Below are positions 28,165 through 37,174 of a DNA stretch of 64,000 bases, one piece after another (the first letter of the stretch is position 1; each line of letters starts with the position of its first letter). Made by a program: the position numbers and the translations under genes. The notes under the pieces are model-generated. The model was not told the DNA's origin. It saw nothing but the letters and a program-made list of their open reading frames with translations, and did no database searches. The stretch is from CAYJHC01 sp964369465 (GTDB lineage Bacteria; Bacillota; Clostridia; Peptostreptococcales; Anaerovoracaceae): contig CAYJEX010000006.1 in NCBI GenBank assembly GCA_964369465.1, forward strand, positions 1 to 64,000, read 5' to 3'.

Positions 28165-29844
28165 TTATTCTAAAATTATATCTTTTACTGCTCCTCCTGG
28201 CGGAATCATTGGATATACTTTTTCATTTTTATCTATTGGACATTCAATAAGTATCGGTCCATCTATTTTCAAGGTCTTCAGCAAGCTACTCAACTCATCA
28301 ATTTCTGAAACTCTATATCCTTTTGCTCCAAAAGCTTCTGCCAAGGCCACAAAATCCGTTTTTCTCTTCATTGTTGTTTCTGAAAATCTTCCGTTTTGGA
28401 AAATATCTTGCCACTGTCTAACCATACCCAAAACTTTATTGTTTAGCAATATTATAACAAGCGGTAGGTTTTGTGTAACTGCTGTTGCCATTTCATTCAA
28501 GTTCATTCCAAAGCTCCCATCCCCTGTAAATAGTATTGTTGGTTTTTTATCATTTGCTATGCATCCACCAATAGCTGCACCCATACCATATCCCATAGTC
28601 CCAAGGCCTCCAGAAGTTAATAGTTTCCTTGGTTTATGAAATTCATAATGTTGTACTGTCCACATTTGATGTTGGCCTACATCTGTTGCAATTACAGTAT
28701 CTTTGCTCATAGCACTACTAACCGTTTTAATTATTTCGCGTGGTATGAATTCTCCTGTAATAGGTTTTGTACCTTTTTCTTTAAATTTTTGTATAAGATC
28801 TGTCCATTCAACACGTTTTGTTTCTTTCACTTTATCAAGCAAAACATTCAACGTCGTGGAAACATCACCTTTTAGATATGTATGTGCTTCAACATTTTTC
28901 CCCATTTCTGCCATGTCAATATCCAAATGTATAATATGTCTATTACCCATATAATGAGAAATATCTCCTGTCGCTCTATCTGAAAATCTAACTCCAACTG
29001 CAATAATTACATCACACTCTTCCTGTGCCATATTCGATGCAAATTTTCCATGCATTCCACACATACCTAAATTTAAAGAATAATCATAATCTACTGCTGT
29101 AATCCCCATCATACTGAATCCTATTGGAGCATCTATTTTTTTTGAAAACTCTAATAATTCATTTTCCACGCCTGCTGCAATCACTCCTCCTCCCGCATAT
29201 ATAAATGGTCTTTCAGATTTGTTAATTACATCAATAGCTTCCTTCATTGAATTTTCGTCAAAGCTAGGAATAGGCTTTATTCTTTCGATTAGTCCTGTTT
29301 CTTCATTAGGATCATAATCGTACTTTTCAACTTGAATATTTTTAGGAATATCAACTAAAACAGGGCCTTTTCTTCCTGTATTAGCAATATGAAATGCTGT
29401 TCTTAACGTTTTAGGTAACTCAGAAATATTTCTAATTACGAAGTTGTGTTTAACTACTGGTTGTGTTATTCCAACAATATCTACTTCTTGAAAACTATCT
29501 TTTCCTAAAAGGGGTACAGGAACATTTCCTGTAATTGCGACCATTGGAACACTATCAAGATATGCATTTGCAATTCCCGTAACTAGATTTGTAGCACCAG
29601 GTCCGCTTGTAGCAAAAACAACTCCTGTTTCTCCTTTTGTTCTAGCATATCCGTCAGCAGCATGTGCAGCACCCTGTTCATGTGCAGCTAATACGTGATT
29701 TATTTTGCCATGATATTCATATAAAGCATCATATAGAGGAATGACCGCTCCACCTGGATATCCAAAAACTGTTGTTACACCTTGTCTAATTAATTCTTCA
29801 ATAATTATTTGGGCGCCTGTAAATTCTCTCCTTTTGTCTTCCAT
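28165..29844 (-). CDS. ilvB: acetolactate synthase large subunit
   Basis: A 559-residue thiamine-diphosphate enzyme that joins pyruvate to pyruvate or 2-ketobutyrate. The catalytic glutamate lies in AHEQGAAHAADGYAR; the TPP/Mg motif is GDGSFGMNLNEMATA with a later LLNN. The biosynthetic form is indicated by an FAD-binding middle domain and the adjacent ilvN. I start at the ATG at 29844 (MEDKRREFTGA) after GGAGGG; a frame extended by 14 residues runs through the attenuator T tract and is not credible. First structural gene of the operon. Confidence 0.97.
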   Translation of the reverse strand: MEDKRREFTGAQIIIEELIRQGVTTVFGYPGGAVIPLYDALYEYHGKINHVLAAHEQGAAHAADGYARTKGETGVVFATSGPGATNLVTGIANAYLDSVPMVAITGNVPVPLLGKDSFQEVDIVGITQPVVKHNFVIRNISELPKTLRTAFHIANTGRKGPVLVDIPKNIQVEKYDYDPNEETGLIERIKPIPSFDENSMKEAIDVINKSERPFIYAGGGVIAAGVENELLEFSKKIDAPIGFSMMGITAVDYDYSLNLGMCGMHGKFASNMAQEECDVIIAVGVRFSDRATGDISHYMGNRHIIHLDIDMAEMGKNVEAHTYLKGDVSTTLNVLLDKVKETKRVEWTDLIQKFKEKGTKPITGEFIPREIIKTVSSAMSKDTVIATDVGQHQMWTVQHYEFHKPRKLLTSGGLGTMGYGMGAAIGGCIANDKKPTILFTGDGSFGMNLNEMATAVTQNLPLVIILLNNKVLGMVRQWQDIFQNGRFSETTMKRKTDFVALAEAFGAKGYRVSEIDELSSLLKTLKIDGPILIECPIDKNEKVYPMIPPGGAVKDIILE

Positions 29845-29873
29845 ATTTAAAATCCCTCCAAAAATAAAATAAA

Positions 29874-29900
29874 AACCTTTCAGCATGTTGCCGAAAGGTT
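29874..29900 (-). terminator. attenuator terminator upstream of ilvB
   Basis: On the minus strand AACCTTTC pairs with GAAAGGTT (29893-29900 with 29874-29881), with an inner GC/GC pairing, and is followed by TTTTTATTTTATTTTT. It lies 21 nt after the leader-peptide stop and 30 nt before ilvB, where a transcription attenuator is expected. Confidence 0.85.
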
Positions 29901-29921
29901 AGGAATACAGGTTTTGTAATT

Positions 29922-30011
29922 CTAAGAATTCAAGCAACGCAAAATTTCATTATCTTTCAGGATAATGCTGAGTAAACCCACGACTAGCACTGCTATAAAT
30001 ATACTTGCCAT
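29922..30011 (-). CDS. ilv operon leader peptide
   Basis: A 29-codon frame (MASIFIAVLVVGLLSIILKD...) with a good ribosome site (AAAGGAGA, four bases before the ATG). Fourteen of 29 residues are Ile, Val or Leu, including runs VLVV, GLL and SIIL. It lies between the promoter and an intrinsic terminator ahead of ilvB. This matches ribosome-mediated attenuation: when charged branched-chain tRNAs are scarce, stalling on this peptide should favour an antiterminator. A GTTGC near codons 25-26 could pair with GCAAC in the terminator loop (inference). Confidence 0.8.
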   Translation of the reverse strand: MASIFIAVLVVGLLSIILKDNEILRCLNS

Positions 30012-30047
30012 TTTCTCTCCTTTTCGCGTTGTAATTCCAATATACTT

Positions 30048-30076
30048 AGTCTATCATTATTAGATAAACATGTCAA
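30048..30076 (-). promoter_or_regulatory. sigma-A type promoter of the ilv-leu operon
   Basis: On the minus strand a perfect -35 TTGACA (30076-30071) is followed by a 17-nt spacer and -10 TAGACT (30053-30048). Transcription would start about 30 nt upstream of the leader peptide. Confidence 0.8.
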
Positions 30077-30145
30077 TTATTTTTTGTACAATTTTATATT
30101 TTTTTTATTCATTATTTGGTGTAAAATACAAGATTCTATTTTTTA

Positions 30146-30607
30146 CTACGACAATATAAGACTATTAATTATGTTATTAATTTCATCTTCGTCAACTTTG
30201 TCTATTACGGTAATTATTAGTTGTTGTCCATTATGAGAAGTTCCGCCATACACATCATATATTTGTCCATAATACTCAAACGTTACAACTCTAAGATCTA
30301 GCCCTGCAACATTAACCGAATCAAGTTCTGTGTATTCATAAGTGTTTATCACGCCTTCAAAAAGAATAGCAGCTTGTTCAGGTGATATATCCGAACCAAT
30401 AAGTTGAAATTCAATAGAAGCTCCAGTTCCCTCTTCACCAGTATCTTCAATATATATTTCATTAGTTACTTCACTATATATCGCCTTCCAATCACTTGGT
30501 ACAATGATCGTCATCTTTCCACCAACAAATTCTTTATCTGTAGGTCCGCATCCTACTAATCCAAATATCATTGTGGAAATCATTAAAACAACAAGAATTT
30601 TTTTCAT
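30146..30607 (-). CDS. lipoprotein of unknown function
   Basis: A 153-residue lipoprotein: signal peptide MKKILVVLMISTMIF with lipobox LVGC (C20), then a domain starting KMTIIVPSDWKAIY. The pattern of a short secreted domain with VPSDW followed by strands resembles the partial protein at the right window edge (FLVPDGW), so the two may be paralogues. No catalytic motif is visible. It follows pduL on the same strand and lies upstream of the ilv promoter. Confidence 0.75.
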   Translation of the reverse strand: MKKILVVLMISTMIFGLVGCGPTDKEFVGGKMTIIVPSDWKAIYSEVTNEIYIEDTGEEGTGASIEFQLIGSDISPEQAAILFEGVINTYEYTELDSVNVAGLDLRVVTFEYYGQIYDVYGGTSHNGQQLIITVIDKVDEDEINNIINSLILS

Positions 30608-30664
30608 GAGATCTCCTCTTTAAACAAATCAAATTATCTGCATTATCTTTGGCTGATCTTACAA

Positions 30665-31240
30665 CTATTTTTTGAAAATTGTAGCAACGACATTTCCTGC
30701 TACTCCAGCTGCATTTCCTTCGTCAGTATCTATATGAGCTTCTTTCTGATGCCCTTCTCCAGATCTAATTAGAACATTTTCAAACACAACTCCTCTTTCA
30801 CCTTCTATTTTCATATTTACGAATTCTTTATCTTTCACTCCTGCCTCAAGTGCTTCCTCTGGCGAAAGGTGTACGTGTCTTAAAGCTGCAATAACTCCTT
30901 GCTCTAAATCAACTTCTCCACATGGACCTACTAATTTGCATCCTGGAGTTCCATCTAATTTTCCTGATTCTTTAACAGGAGCATTTAATCCAGCAACTCT
31001 AGCATCTGTAATAGCTAATTCTACTTGTGTTTCTGGACGTGCCGGTCCTAAAACTCTAAGCCCCTTTAGAGTAGCTTTTGGTCCTACAACATCTACCTTT
31101 TCTTCACATGCATACTGTCCTGGTTGAACTAGATCTTTTGTTGGTGTAAGTTTATGTCCTTTTCCAAAAAGAATTTCAATGTCAGCCTCTTTTAAGTGTA
31201 CATGTTTGTTTGATATTCCTATTCCTACTTTATATTCCAT
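30665..31240 (-). CDS. pduL: phosphate propanoyltransferase (PduL-type phosphotransacylase)
   Basis: A 191-residue PduL-type enzyme that exchanges CoA and phosphate on acetyl or propionyl groups. The two zinc sites are seen as SNKHVHLK near residue 12 and RHVHLSPEEA near residue 120, with HIDTDEGNAA at the C-terminal end. There is no encapsulation peptide or microcompartment gene nearby, so it probably serves as a general phosphate acetyltransferase in acetate formation (inference). GGAGGGG precedes the ATG. Its neighbour hpt ends 17 bp upstream. Confidence 0.93.
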   Translation of the reverse strand: MEYKVGIGISNKHVHLKEADIEILFGKGHKLTPTKDLVQPGQYACEEKVDVVGPKATLKGLRVLGPARPETQVELAITDARVAGLNAPVKESGKLDGTPGCKLVGPCGEVDLEQGVIAALRHVHLSPEEALEAGVKDKEFVNMKIEGERGVVFENVLIRSGEGHQKEAHIDTDEGNAAGVAGNVVATIFKK

Positions 31241-31257
31241 TTTCCCCTCCTATAAAT

Positions 31258-31785
31258 TTATTCTAAATAACTAATGTATGGCAATTGTCTATATTTTTGA
31301 TCATAATCTAATCCATATCCAATAATAAACAGGTTTTCTACTGTGAATCCAACGTAATCTGCTTCTACTTTTACTTTTCTTCCTGAAGGTTTATCCATAA
31401 GAGTGCAGATCTTTATTGTTTTTGCCATTTTATTTTTAAAATATCTTGTCAAATATTCTAATGTAATCCCCGAATCCACAATATCTTCTACAATAATCAC
31501 ATTTTTTCCTTCTACATCTGCATCTAAGTCTTTAAGTATTTTAACTACTCCTGTAGTAGTTTTTCCCGTACCATAACTGCTGACAGCCATATAATCTAAA
31601 ATTACATCGCCATTAATATTTTTGGCAACATCACTCATCCAAAAAGCACACCCTTTAAGAATTCCAACTAAAATAATTTCTTCTCCTTTGAATTCTTGTG
31701 AAATTTGACTCCCAATTTCCTTGGCTCTATTTAAGATTGTTTCTTGATCAACAAGTATTTTGCCTATAGTTTCATTTTCTTTCAT
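31258..31785 (-). CDS. hpt: hypoxanthine phosphoribosyltransferase
   Basis: A 175-residue purine salvage enzyme that makes IMP or GMP from hypoxanthine or guanine and PRPP. The PRPP-binding loop is VIIVEDIVDSGITL; YMAVSSYGTGKTTTG is the flexible catalytic loop, and the C-terminal DYVGFTVENLFIIGYGLDY is typical of HPRT. GGGAG precedes the ATG. It lies between a DUF1232 gene and pduL, each separated by less than 20 bp, so they are probably cotranscribed. Confidence 0.95.
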   Translation of the reverse strand: MKENETIGKILVDQETILNRAKEIGSQISQEFKGEEIILVGILKGCAFWMSDVAKNINGDVILDYMAVSSYGTGKTTTGVVKILKDLDADVEGKNVIIVEDIVDSGITLEYLTRYFKNKMAKTIKICTLMDKPSGRKVKVEADYVGFTVENLFIIGYGLDYDQKYRQLPYISYLE

Positions 31786-31799
31786 AGTCTTTTCACTCC

Positions 31800-32129
31800 C
31801 TATTTATCGTCTTCATCTACTGTATATTCAACATTATCAATTATTTTGCTTTTATTGAAATTCTTGGAATAATCTTCTGTTTTTTCACCTAACCAATACG
31901 AATCCAGCGTGTCTTTTAAATATAAAAGTATACATGTCCATAAAATTATATCGTCTAGAAGAGCTATTGGTAATATCGCTATTGGGATAAGATCAATAGG
32001 ACTAAACAAATAAACCAGGCCAAAGACAACCAATAGCTTTTTCCATATAGATACTTTTTTGTCTACCATCATGAAACGTATTGCTTTTATTCTTTTAAAT
32101 ATTACTTGAAATCCTAAAAAATGATACAT
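31800..32129 (-). CDS. DUF1232 (YkvA-like) membrane protein
   Basis: A 109-residue protein with the DUF1232 core YLFSPIDLIPIAILPIALLDD, spanning two short hydrophobic helices (about residues 32-70), with a charged C-terminal tail. Family members are small membrane proteins of unknown biochemical role. A TGGAGG site lies just before the ATG. It sits between engB and hpt in a run of same-strand genes. Confidence 0.8.
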   Translation of the reverse strand: MYHFLGFQVIFKRIKAIRFMMVDKKVSIWKKLLVVFGLVYLFSPIDLIPIAILPIALLDDIILWTCILLYLKDTLDSYWLGEKTEDYSKNFNKSKIIDNVEYTVDEDDK

Positions 32130-32203
32130 CTAAAGTCCTCCATTTATTTCGTATTTCTACTTCATAATATTGTTTCAAAATATTTATGTTCTAAAAGTAT
32201 TTC

Positions 32204-32794
32204 CTATTGTTGGTTTAGCAGTTTTTCCATCTCATCAAGTAATTCGTTATAACCCACTCTATTCAATGCCGATATAGGTATTATAACATCTTCTTCTGTC
32301 AAATTTAAGGTAGTTTTTATAATATTCAAATATTTTTGAACTTGGTTTTTAGGTATTTTATCAAGTTTTGTCGCAACTACCAATCCATCTAGTTCATAGT
32401 GCCTTAGATATTCGTACATTTGAACATCTTGCTCTGATGGTTTATGCCTAATATCAACTAGTTGTGCTACTTTAATCAAGTTTTGCCTTCTGCTCAAATA
32501 TGTTTCAATCATTTTGCCCCACGTGCTACTCAACTCTTTTGATACTTTTGCATATCCATATCCTGGCAAATCAACTATTCTAAACTCTCCATTTATCTCA
32601 TAAAAATTTATTGTTCTTGTTTTGCCTGGATTCCCACTTACTTTTGCAAGTTTTTTTCTATTTGTGAGTAAATTAAGTAATGATGATTTCCCCACATTAG
32701 ATCTTCCCGCAAATGCTATTTCCAAAAGATCTTCTTCTGGGTATTGAAACGGCTTTGCAGCCACTGCTACTATATCAGCGTTTTTTATTATCAT
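32204..32794 (-). CDS. engB: ribosome biogenesis GTPase EngB/YsxC
   Basis: A 196-residue GTPase needed for late assembly of the large ribosomal subunit. G1 is GRSNVGKSS near residue 30, G3 is DLPGYGYA, and G4 is TKLDK, with SALNR as G5. The length matches the family. Its ATG overlaps the lon stop (ATGA), as in the lon-ysxC pair of Bacillus, so the two are translationally coupled. Confidence 0.96.
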   Translation of the reverse strand: MIIKNADIVAVAAKPFQYPEEDLLEIAFAGRSNVGKSSLLNLLTNRKKLAKVSGNPGKTRTINFYEINGEFRIVDLPGYGYAKVSKELSSTWGKMIETYLSRRQNLIKVAQLVDIRHKPSEQDVQMYEYLRHYELDGLVVATKLDKIPKNQVQKYLNIIKTTLNLTEEDVIIPISALNRVGYNELLDEMEKLLNQQ

Positions 32795-35220
32795 AGCACT
32801 TCCTCAATAGCATCTTCCACATTTTTAAGAAGTACAAATGTAATTTCTTTTCTTACTTTTTCTGGAATATCATCTATATCTTTTTCATTCTCAAAAGGCA
32901 AAAGTACTTTTCTTATTCCAGCTCTATGAGCAGCCATAACTTTTTCTCTTATTCCTCCTACAGGTAAAACATGCCCTCTCAGACTTATTTCTCCTGTCAT
33001 AGCTATATCTTGTCTTGCTTCTTTTCCAGTCATTGTCGATAGCATTGCCAAAAACATAGTTACTCCTGCAGATGGCCCATCCTTTGGAATTGCTCCTTCT
33101 GGAATATGAATATGAATATCTTTTTCTTTTTGCTCGGAAATATCCACTTTAAACTCATTAGCTTTTGATTTAATATAGCTAAGTGCCGTTTTTGCTGACT
33201 CTTGCATCACATCACCCATTTGACCTGTCAATACAAATTTTCCATTTCCTGGCACAGCAACAGTTTCAATAAATAGCGTGTCGCCTCCAACCGCAGTCCA
33301 AGCAAGGCCCGTAGTTACACCCACTTCTTTCTTTTCTTTAATGATATCATATCTATATTTTTGTTTCCCTAAAATAGATTCTAAATTTTTTGTGCTTATT
33401 TCAAACTTGTTCTTCTTTTCAGATAATGTTTTCTTTGCTACTTTTCTACAAATATTTGCAATTTCTCTTTCGAGATTTCTAACTCCTGATTCTCTAGTGT
33501 AATAATTAATTACATCTTGGATTGCTCCTTTTGAAATATTGATGTTCTCTTCACTTAGTCCATGTTCTTTTATCTTTTTTGGTATCAAAAATTTTGCCGC
33601 AATATTTAGCTTTTCTTCTTCTGTATAACCTGTAACTTCAATAACTTCCATTCTATCTAAAAGTGGTCTTGGTATAGTAGAAGTCGTATTTGCTGTAGCA
33701 ACAAACATGGTTTTTGATAAATCAAAAGGAACCTCTAAATAGTGATCCATAAATTCTTTGTTTTGCTCTGGATCTAAAACTTCTAACAAAGCAGAAGCTG
33801 GGTCACCTTTGAAGTCAGCTCCAATTTTATCAACTTCATCAAACAAGAATACTGGGTTTTTGCTACCACACTCTTTAATCGCATTTATTATCCTACCTGG
33901 AATTGCACCAATATATGTTCTACGATGCCCTCTAATTTCAGCTTCATCCCTCATTCCTCCAAGTGACATCCTAATAAAATCCCTACCCGTTGCTCTTGCA
34001 ATTGATTTTGCAATAGATGTCTTACCTGTTCCTGGAGGACCTACTAAACATATAATTGGTCCTTTTAATTCTTTAGCAAGTTCAACTACTGCCAAATATT
34101 CTAAAACTCTTTCTTTAACTTTTTCTAAGCCATAATGGTCTTCGTTTAATATTCTTTCAGCTTCTAGTATGGAGTTTTTGTTTTTAGTCAATTTTTTCCA
34201 TGGCATTTCGAGTATTGTTTCTATATAAGTTCTTACAACAGATGCTTCTGCCGATGACGGTTGTAACAATGAAAATTTTCTAATTTCTTTCTTGATCTTT
34301 TTATCTAATTTTTTTGGCAACTTAAGCTTATTTAAACTTTCTTTCCATCTATTAGTTTCTTCATCTATATCTTCATCAATCCCTAATTCCTCTTGAATAA
34401 CTTTTATTTGTTCTCTAAGATAATAATCCTTTTGATTTTTATTCATTTGGTCTTTTACTTTATTAGAGATGTCTTCTTTAATACTCAATATTTCAATCTC
34501 TTCTGCCAAAATTTCATCAAGTTTATTCAGCCTTTCTTGAATATTAAAACATTCTAAAATTTCTTGTTTCTTTTCAGCCTTAATATTAAGGTGAGACGCA
34601 ATTATATCTCCAAAATTTCCCAATTCTTCAATACTTTCTACTGTACTATAAATGTCATTATGCTGGTTTTCGCTAAATATAAGATATTCGTCAAATTTAC
34701 TCAAGACCATTCTTTTGAGTGCTTTTTCAGTTGGCGTTGTTTCGTAAATTTCATCTATTTCCACTTTTTTTGCTTTGCATTTGAAAAATGGGCTTTCTGA
34801 AATTATCTCAGTAACCTCTCCTCTATCTAATCCTTCTACTAAAACTCTAACTGCATCATTTGGAAGCCTCAATATTTGTTTAATTTTTACAATAGTTCCA
34901 GTTTTGAAAAAATCTTTTTTCGTAGGAAGATCAATTTTTTCATCTTTTTGAGTAGACAAAAAAATGCGTTGGTCCTTAAGCATAGCTTTTTCCAAAGCAT
35001 TAACAGATTTTTCTCTAGCAACTTCAAAATGCAGAACCATCTTAGGAAAAATAGTTATCCCTCTGAGCGGTATCAGTGGCAAAATCATATCCTTTTTTTC
35101 TTTATGTTCTTCTTTACCTTTAAACTCTTCTATATCATCAAGTTCATCTTTTTCTTTATCTTTTTCTTCCAAAATTTTTTCTTCATTTTTTTCAATTTTA
35201 TTTTTTTTGTCTTTATCCAT
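32791..35220 (-). CDS. lon: ATP-dependent protease Lon
   Basis: An 809-residue LonA: an unusual highly charged Lys/Glu N-terminal extension (about 45 residues), the LON substrate-binding domain beginning LPLIPLRG, the AAA+ module (GPPGTGKTS, FLFDEVDKI) and the protease domain with the Ser-Lys dyad S717 (PKDGPSAGVT) and K760 (GGIREKV). I use the ATG at 35220, after GGAGG; an upstream TTG in frame overlaps that site. A 6-bp inverted repeat with a 2-bp centre (TAGGTG-TT-CACCTA, 35235-35248) lies just upstream and may be regulatory. Confidence 0.96.
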   Translation of the reverse strand: MDKDKKNKIEKNEEKILEEKDKEKDELDDIEEFKGKEEHKEKKDMILPLIPLRGITIFPKMVLHFEVAREKSVNALEKAMLKDQRIFLSTQKDEKIDLPTKKDFFKTGTIVKIKQILRLPNDAVRVLVEGLDRGEVTEIISESPFFKCKAKKVEIDEIYETTPTEKALKRMVLSKFDEYLIFSENQHNDIYSTVESIEELGNFGDIIASHLNIKAEKKQEILECFNIQERLNKLDEILAEEIEILSIKEDISNKVKDQMNKNQKDYYLREQIKVIQEELGIDEDIDEETNRWKESLNKLKLPKKLDKKIKKEIRKFSLLQPSSAEASVVRTYIETILEMPWKKLTKNKNSILEAERILNEDHYGLEKVKERVLEYLAVVELAKELKGPIICLVGPPGTGKTSIAKSIARATGRDFIRMSLGGMRDEAEIRGHRRTYIGAIPGRIINAIKECGSKNPVFLFDEVDKIGADFKGDPASALLEVLDPEQNKEFMDHYLEVPFDLSKTMFVATANTTSTIPRPLLDRMEVIEVTGYTEEEKLNIAAKFLIPKKIKEHGLSEENINISKGAIQDVINYYTRESGVRNLEREIANICRKVAKKTLSEKKNKFEISTKNLESILGKQKYRYDIIKEKKEVGVTTGLAWTAVGGDTLFIETVAVPGNGKFVLTGQMGDVMQESAKTALSYIKSKANEFKVDISEQKEKDIHIHIPEGAIPKDGPSAGVTMFLAMLSTMTGKEARQDIAMTGEISLRGHVLPVGGIREKVMAAHRAGIRKVLLPFENEKDIDDIPEKVRKEITFVLLKNVEDAIEEVL

Positions 35221-35310
35221 TAGCTCCTCCAAATTAGGTGTTCACCTACTGTTTCTTTGTTCACCAAACTATTAAGCTGTATAATATAAGGCGACACTAG
35301 CCGCCCTATT

Positions 35311-36591
35311 TTATGCTGTCTTTTCTGTTATCTTTTCTTCTTTTTTACCTGAAGAGTTTTTCAAAGTGTATATAGGTGGCTTATTTCCTTCAACTGTTTC
35401 TACAGTAATTATGCATTTTACAATATCATCTCTAGATGGTACTTCGTACATAATATCTTTCATCAACTTCTCAAATATACCTCTAAGTCCTCTTGCTCCT
35501 GTTTTTTTCGATATTGCCTTTCTAGCAATAGCTTTGATAGCTTCTTCTTCAACAACAAGCTCTACCCCGTCAATATGTAGTAATTGTTCATATTGTTTTA
35601 TTAAGGCATTTTTAGGTTTTGTAATTATTTCTACTAGCATTTCTTCTGAAAGTTCCTCTAGAATTACAATTCCAGGTAACCTGCCAATAAATTCTGGAAT
35701 TAGTCCAAATTTCAGTAAATCTTCAGATTCAATATTCTCCAAAATATTTTTTTTCTCTATATTCTCATCTTCGTTTTTATTTTCTAGTGAAAATCCTATT
35801 ACTTTTTCACCTTTTCTCCTTCTAATAATTTTATCAAGGCCCTCAAAGGCTCCGCCACATATAAACATTACATCTGTAGTATCAAATGGAATAAACTCTT
35901 GGTGTGGGTGTTTTCTTCCACCTTGCGGAGGAACATTGGCGACAGTTCCTTCTATTATTTTTAATAATGCTTGTTGCACTCCCTCACCACTTACGTCTCT
36001 AGTTATTGAAGGATTATCAGATCTTCTCGATATTTTATCAATTTCATCAATATAAATAATTCCTCTTTGGGCTTTCTCTATATCAAAATCAGCTGCTTGT
36101 AACAACTTAAGTAAAATATTCTCTACATCCTCTCCAACGTATCCTGCTTCAGTCAATGCAGTAGCATCTGCTATTGCAAAAGGCACATCTAAAATTTTTG
36201 CCAAAGTTTGTGCCAATAAAGTTTTTCCAGAGCCCGTATTACCTATCATAATCACGTTTGTCTTTTGTATTTCAATGTCATCATGTGTTTTTTTCGCTGC
36301 AGCAATTCTTTTATAATGATTATATACGGCAACCGCTAATGTTTTCTTTGCTTCTAGTTGTCCTATAACATACTCGTCTAGAATATTTTTTATTTCTTCA
36401 GGTTTAAGCAATTCAATATTGTCATCCACCTGATCTACCAATTTCAATTCCTTTTGAAAAGCTTCATGACAAAAATTAATACAATCTTCACAAATATATA
36501 CATCAGGACCAGATATCAATCGAGTAGCTTGGCTTTGTGGCTTTCCGCAAAAGGAACACATTATTTCCATGCTATCATTATTTTTCGTCAT
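35311..36591 (-). CDS. clpX: ATP-dependent Clp protease ATPase subunit ClpX
   Basis: A 426-residue unfoldase that feeds substrates to ClpP. The N-terminal zinc domain has C12, C15, C34 and C37; the AAA+ domain has GNTGSGKT, the Walker B IIYIDEIDKI and the sensor region. The RKGEKVIGF loop and the arginine-rich C-terminal domain are present. Its start lies inside the end of clpP (14-nt overlap) with GGAGG, so the two subunits are made together. Confidence 0.97.
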   Translation of the reverse strand: MTKNNDSMEIMCSFCGKPQSQATRLISGPDVYICEDCINFCHEAFQKELKLVDQVDDNIELLKPEEIKNILDEYVIGQLEAKKTLAVAVYNHYKRIAAAKKTHDDIEIQKTNVIMIGNTGSGKTLLAQTLAKILDVPFAIADATALTEAGYVGEDVENILLKLLQAADFDIEKAQRGIIYIDEIDKISRRSDNPSITRDVSGEGVQQALLKIIEGTVANVPPQGGRKHPHQEFIPFDTTDVMFICGGAFEGLDKIIRRRKGEKVIGFSLENKNEDENIEKKNILENIESEDLLKFGLIPEFIGRLPGIVILEELSEEMLVEIITKPKNALIKQYEQLLHIDGVELVVEEEAIKAIARKAISKKTGARGLRGIFEKLMKDIMYEVPSRDDIVKCIITVETVEGNKPPIYTLKNSSGKKEEKITEKTA

Positions 36592-37174
36592 ACTCTCTTT
36601 CCTCCAAAATTTTGTCGATTAAGCCATATTCCATCGCTTCTTCTGCTGACATGAAATTATCTCTATCCGTATCTTTTTCAATAACTTCAATAGTTTTCCC
36701 TGTGTTTTTACTTAAAAGTTTATTTAGCTTTTCTCTTGTTTTAATTATCCATTCAGCATGTATCTTAATATCTTCAGCTTGACCTCTTGCTCCTCCTAAT
36801 GGCTGGTGAATCATTATTTCCGCATTGGGTAAAGAACACCTTTTTCCTTTTGTTCCAGCCGAAAGCAAAAACGCTCCCATACTAGCAGCTATTCCTACAC
36901 ATATAGTAGTAACGTCTGGTTTAATATGTTTCATCGTATCGTAAATTGCCATTCCAGAAGTCACAGAGCCCCCAGGGCTATTGATATATATAGTAATATC
37001 TTTTTTGCTATCCTCGGCCTCTAGATACAAAAGCTGAGCAATTACTAAATTAGCTGTCGCATCATCAATTTCTCCTGTAATAAATATAACTCTATCTTTT
37101 AACATTCTAGAGAAAATATCGTAAGATCTTTCACCTCTTCCGGTGTCTTCGAGGACGTATGGTATCAGGTTCAT
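36578..37174 (-). CDS. clpP: ATP-dependent Clp protease proteolytic subunit
   Basis: A 198-residue serine protease with the full triad: S98 (GIAASMG), H123 (MIHQPLGG) and D172 (DTDRDN). The start is the ATG at 37174 (MNLIPYVLEDTGRGERSYDIF, the usual ClpP N-terminus). An open frame extends 51 codons upstream, but that part is low-complexity and reads through the intergenic repeat element, so it is not part of the protein. The ribosome site (AGAGAG) is weak. Clustered with clpX, lon and tig. Confidence 0.95.
   Translation of the reverse strand: MNLIPYVLEDTGRGERSYDIFSRMLKDRVIFITGEIDDATANLVIAQLLYLEAEDSKKDITIYINSPGGSVTSGMAIYDTMKHIKPDVTTICVGIAASMGAFLLSAGTKGKRCSLPNAEIMIHQPLGGARGQAEDIKIHAEWIIKTREKLNKLLSKNTGKTIEVIEKDTDRDNFMSAEEAMEYGLIDKILEEREYDEK

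Noticed and set aside
35235..35248. Inverted repeat TAGGTG-TT-CACCTA upstream of lon as a known heat-shock operator
   Set aside because: It matches neither CIRCE nor the CtsR heptad repeat. It is recorded under lon but not called as an operator.
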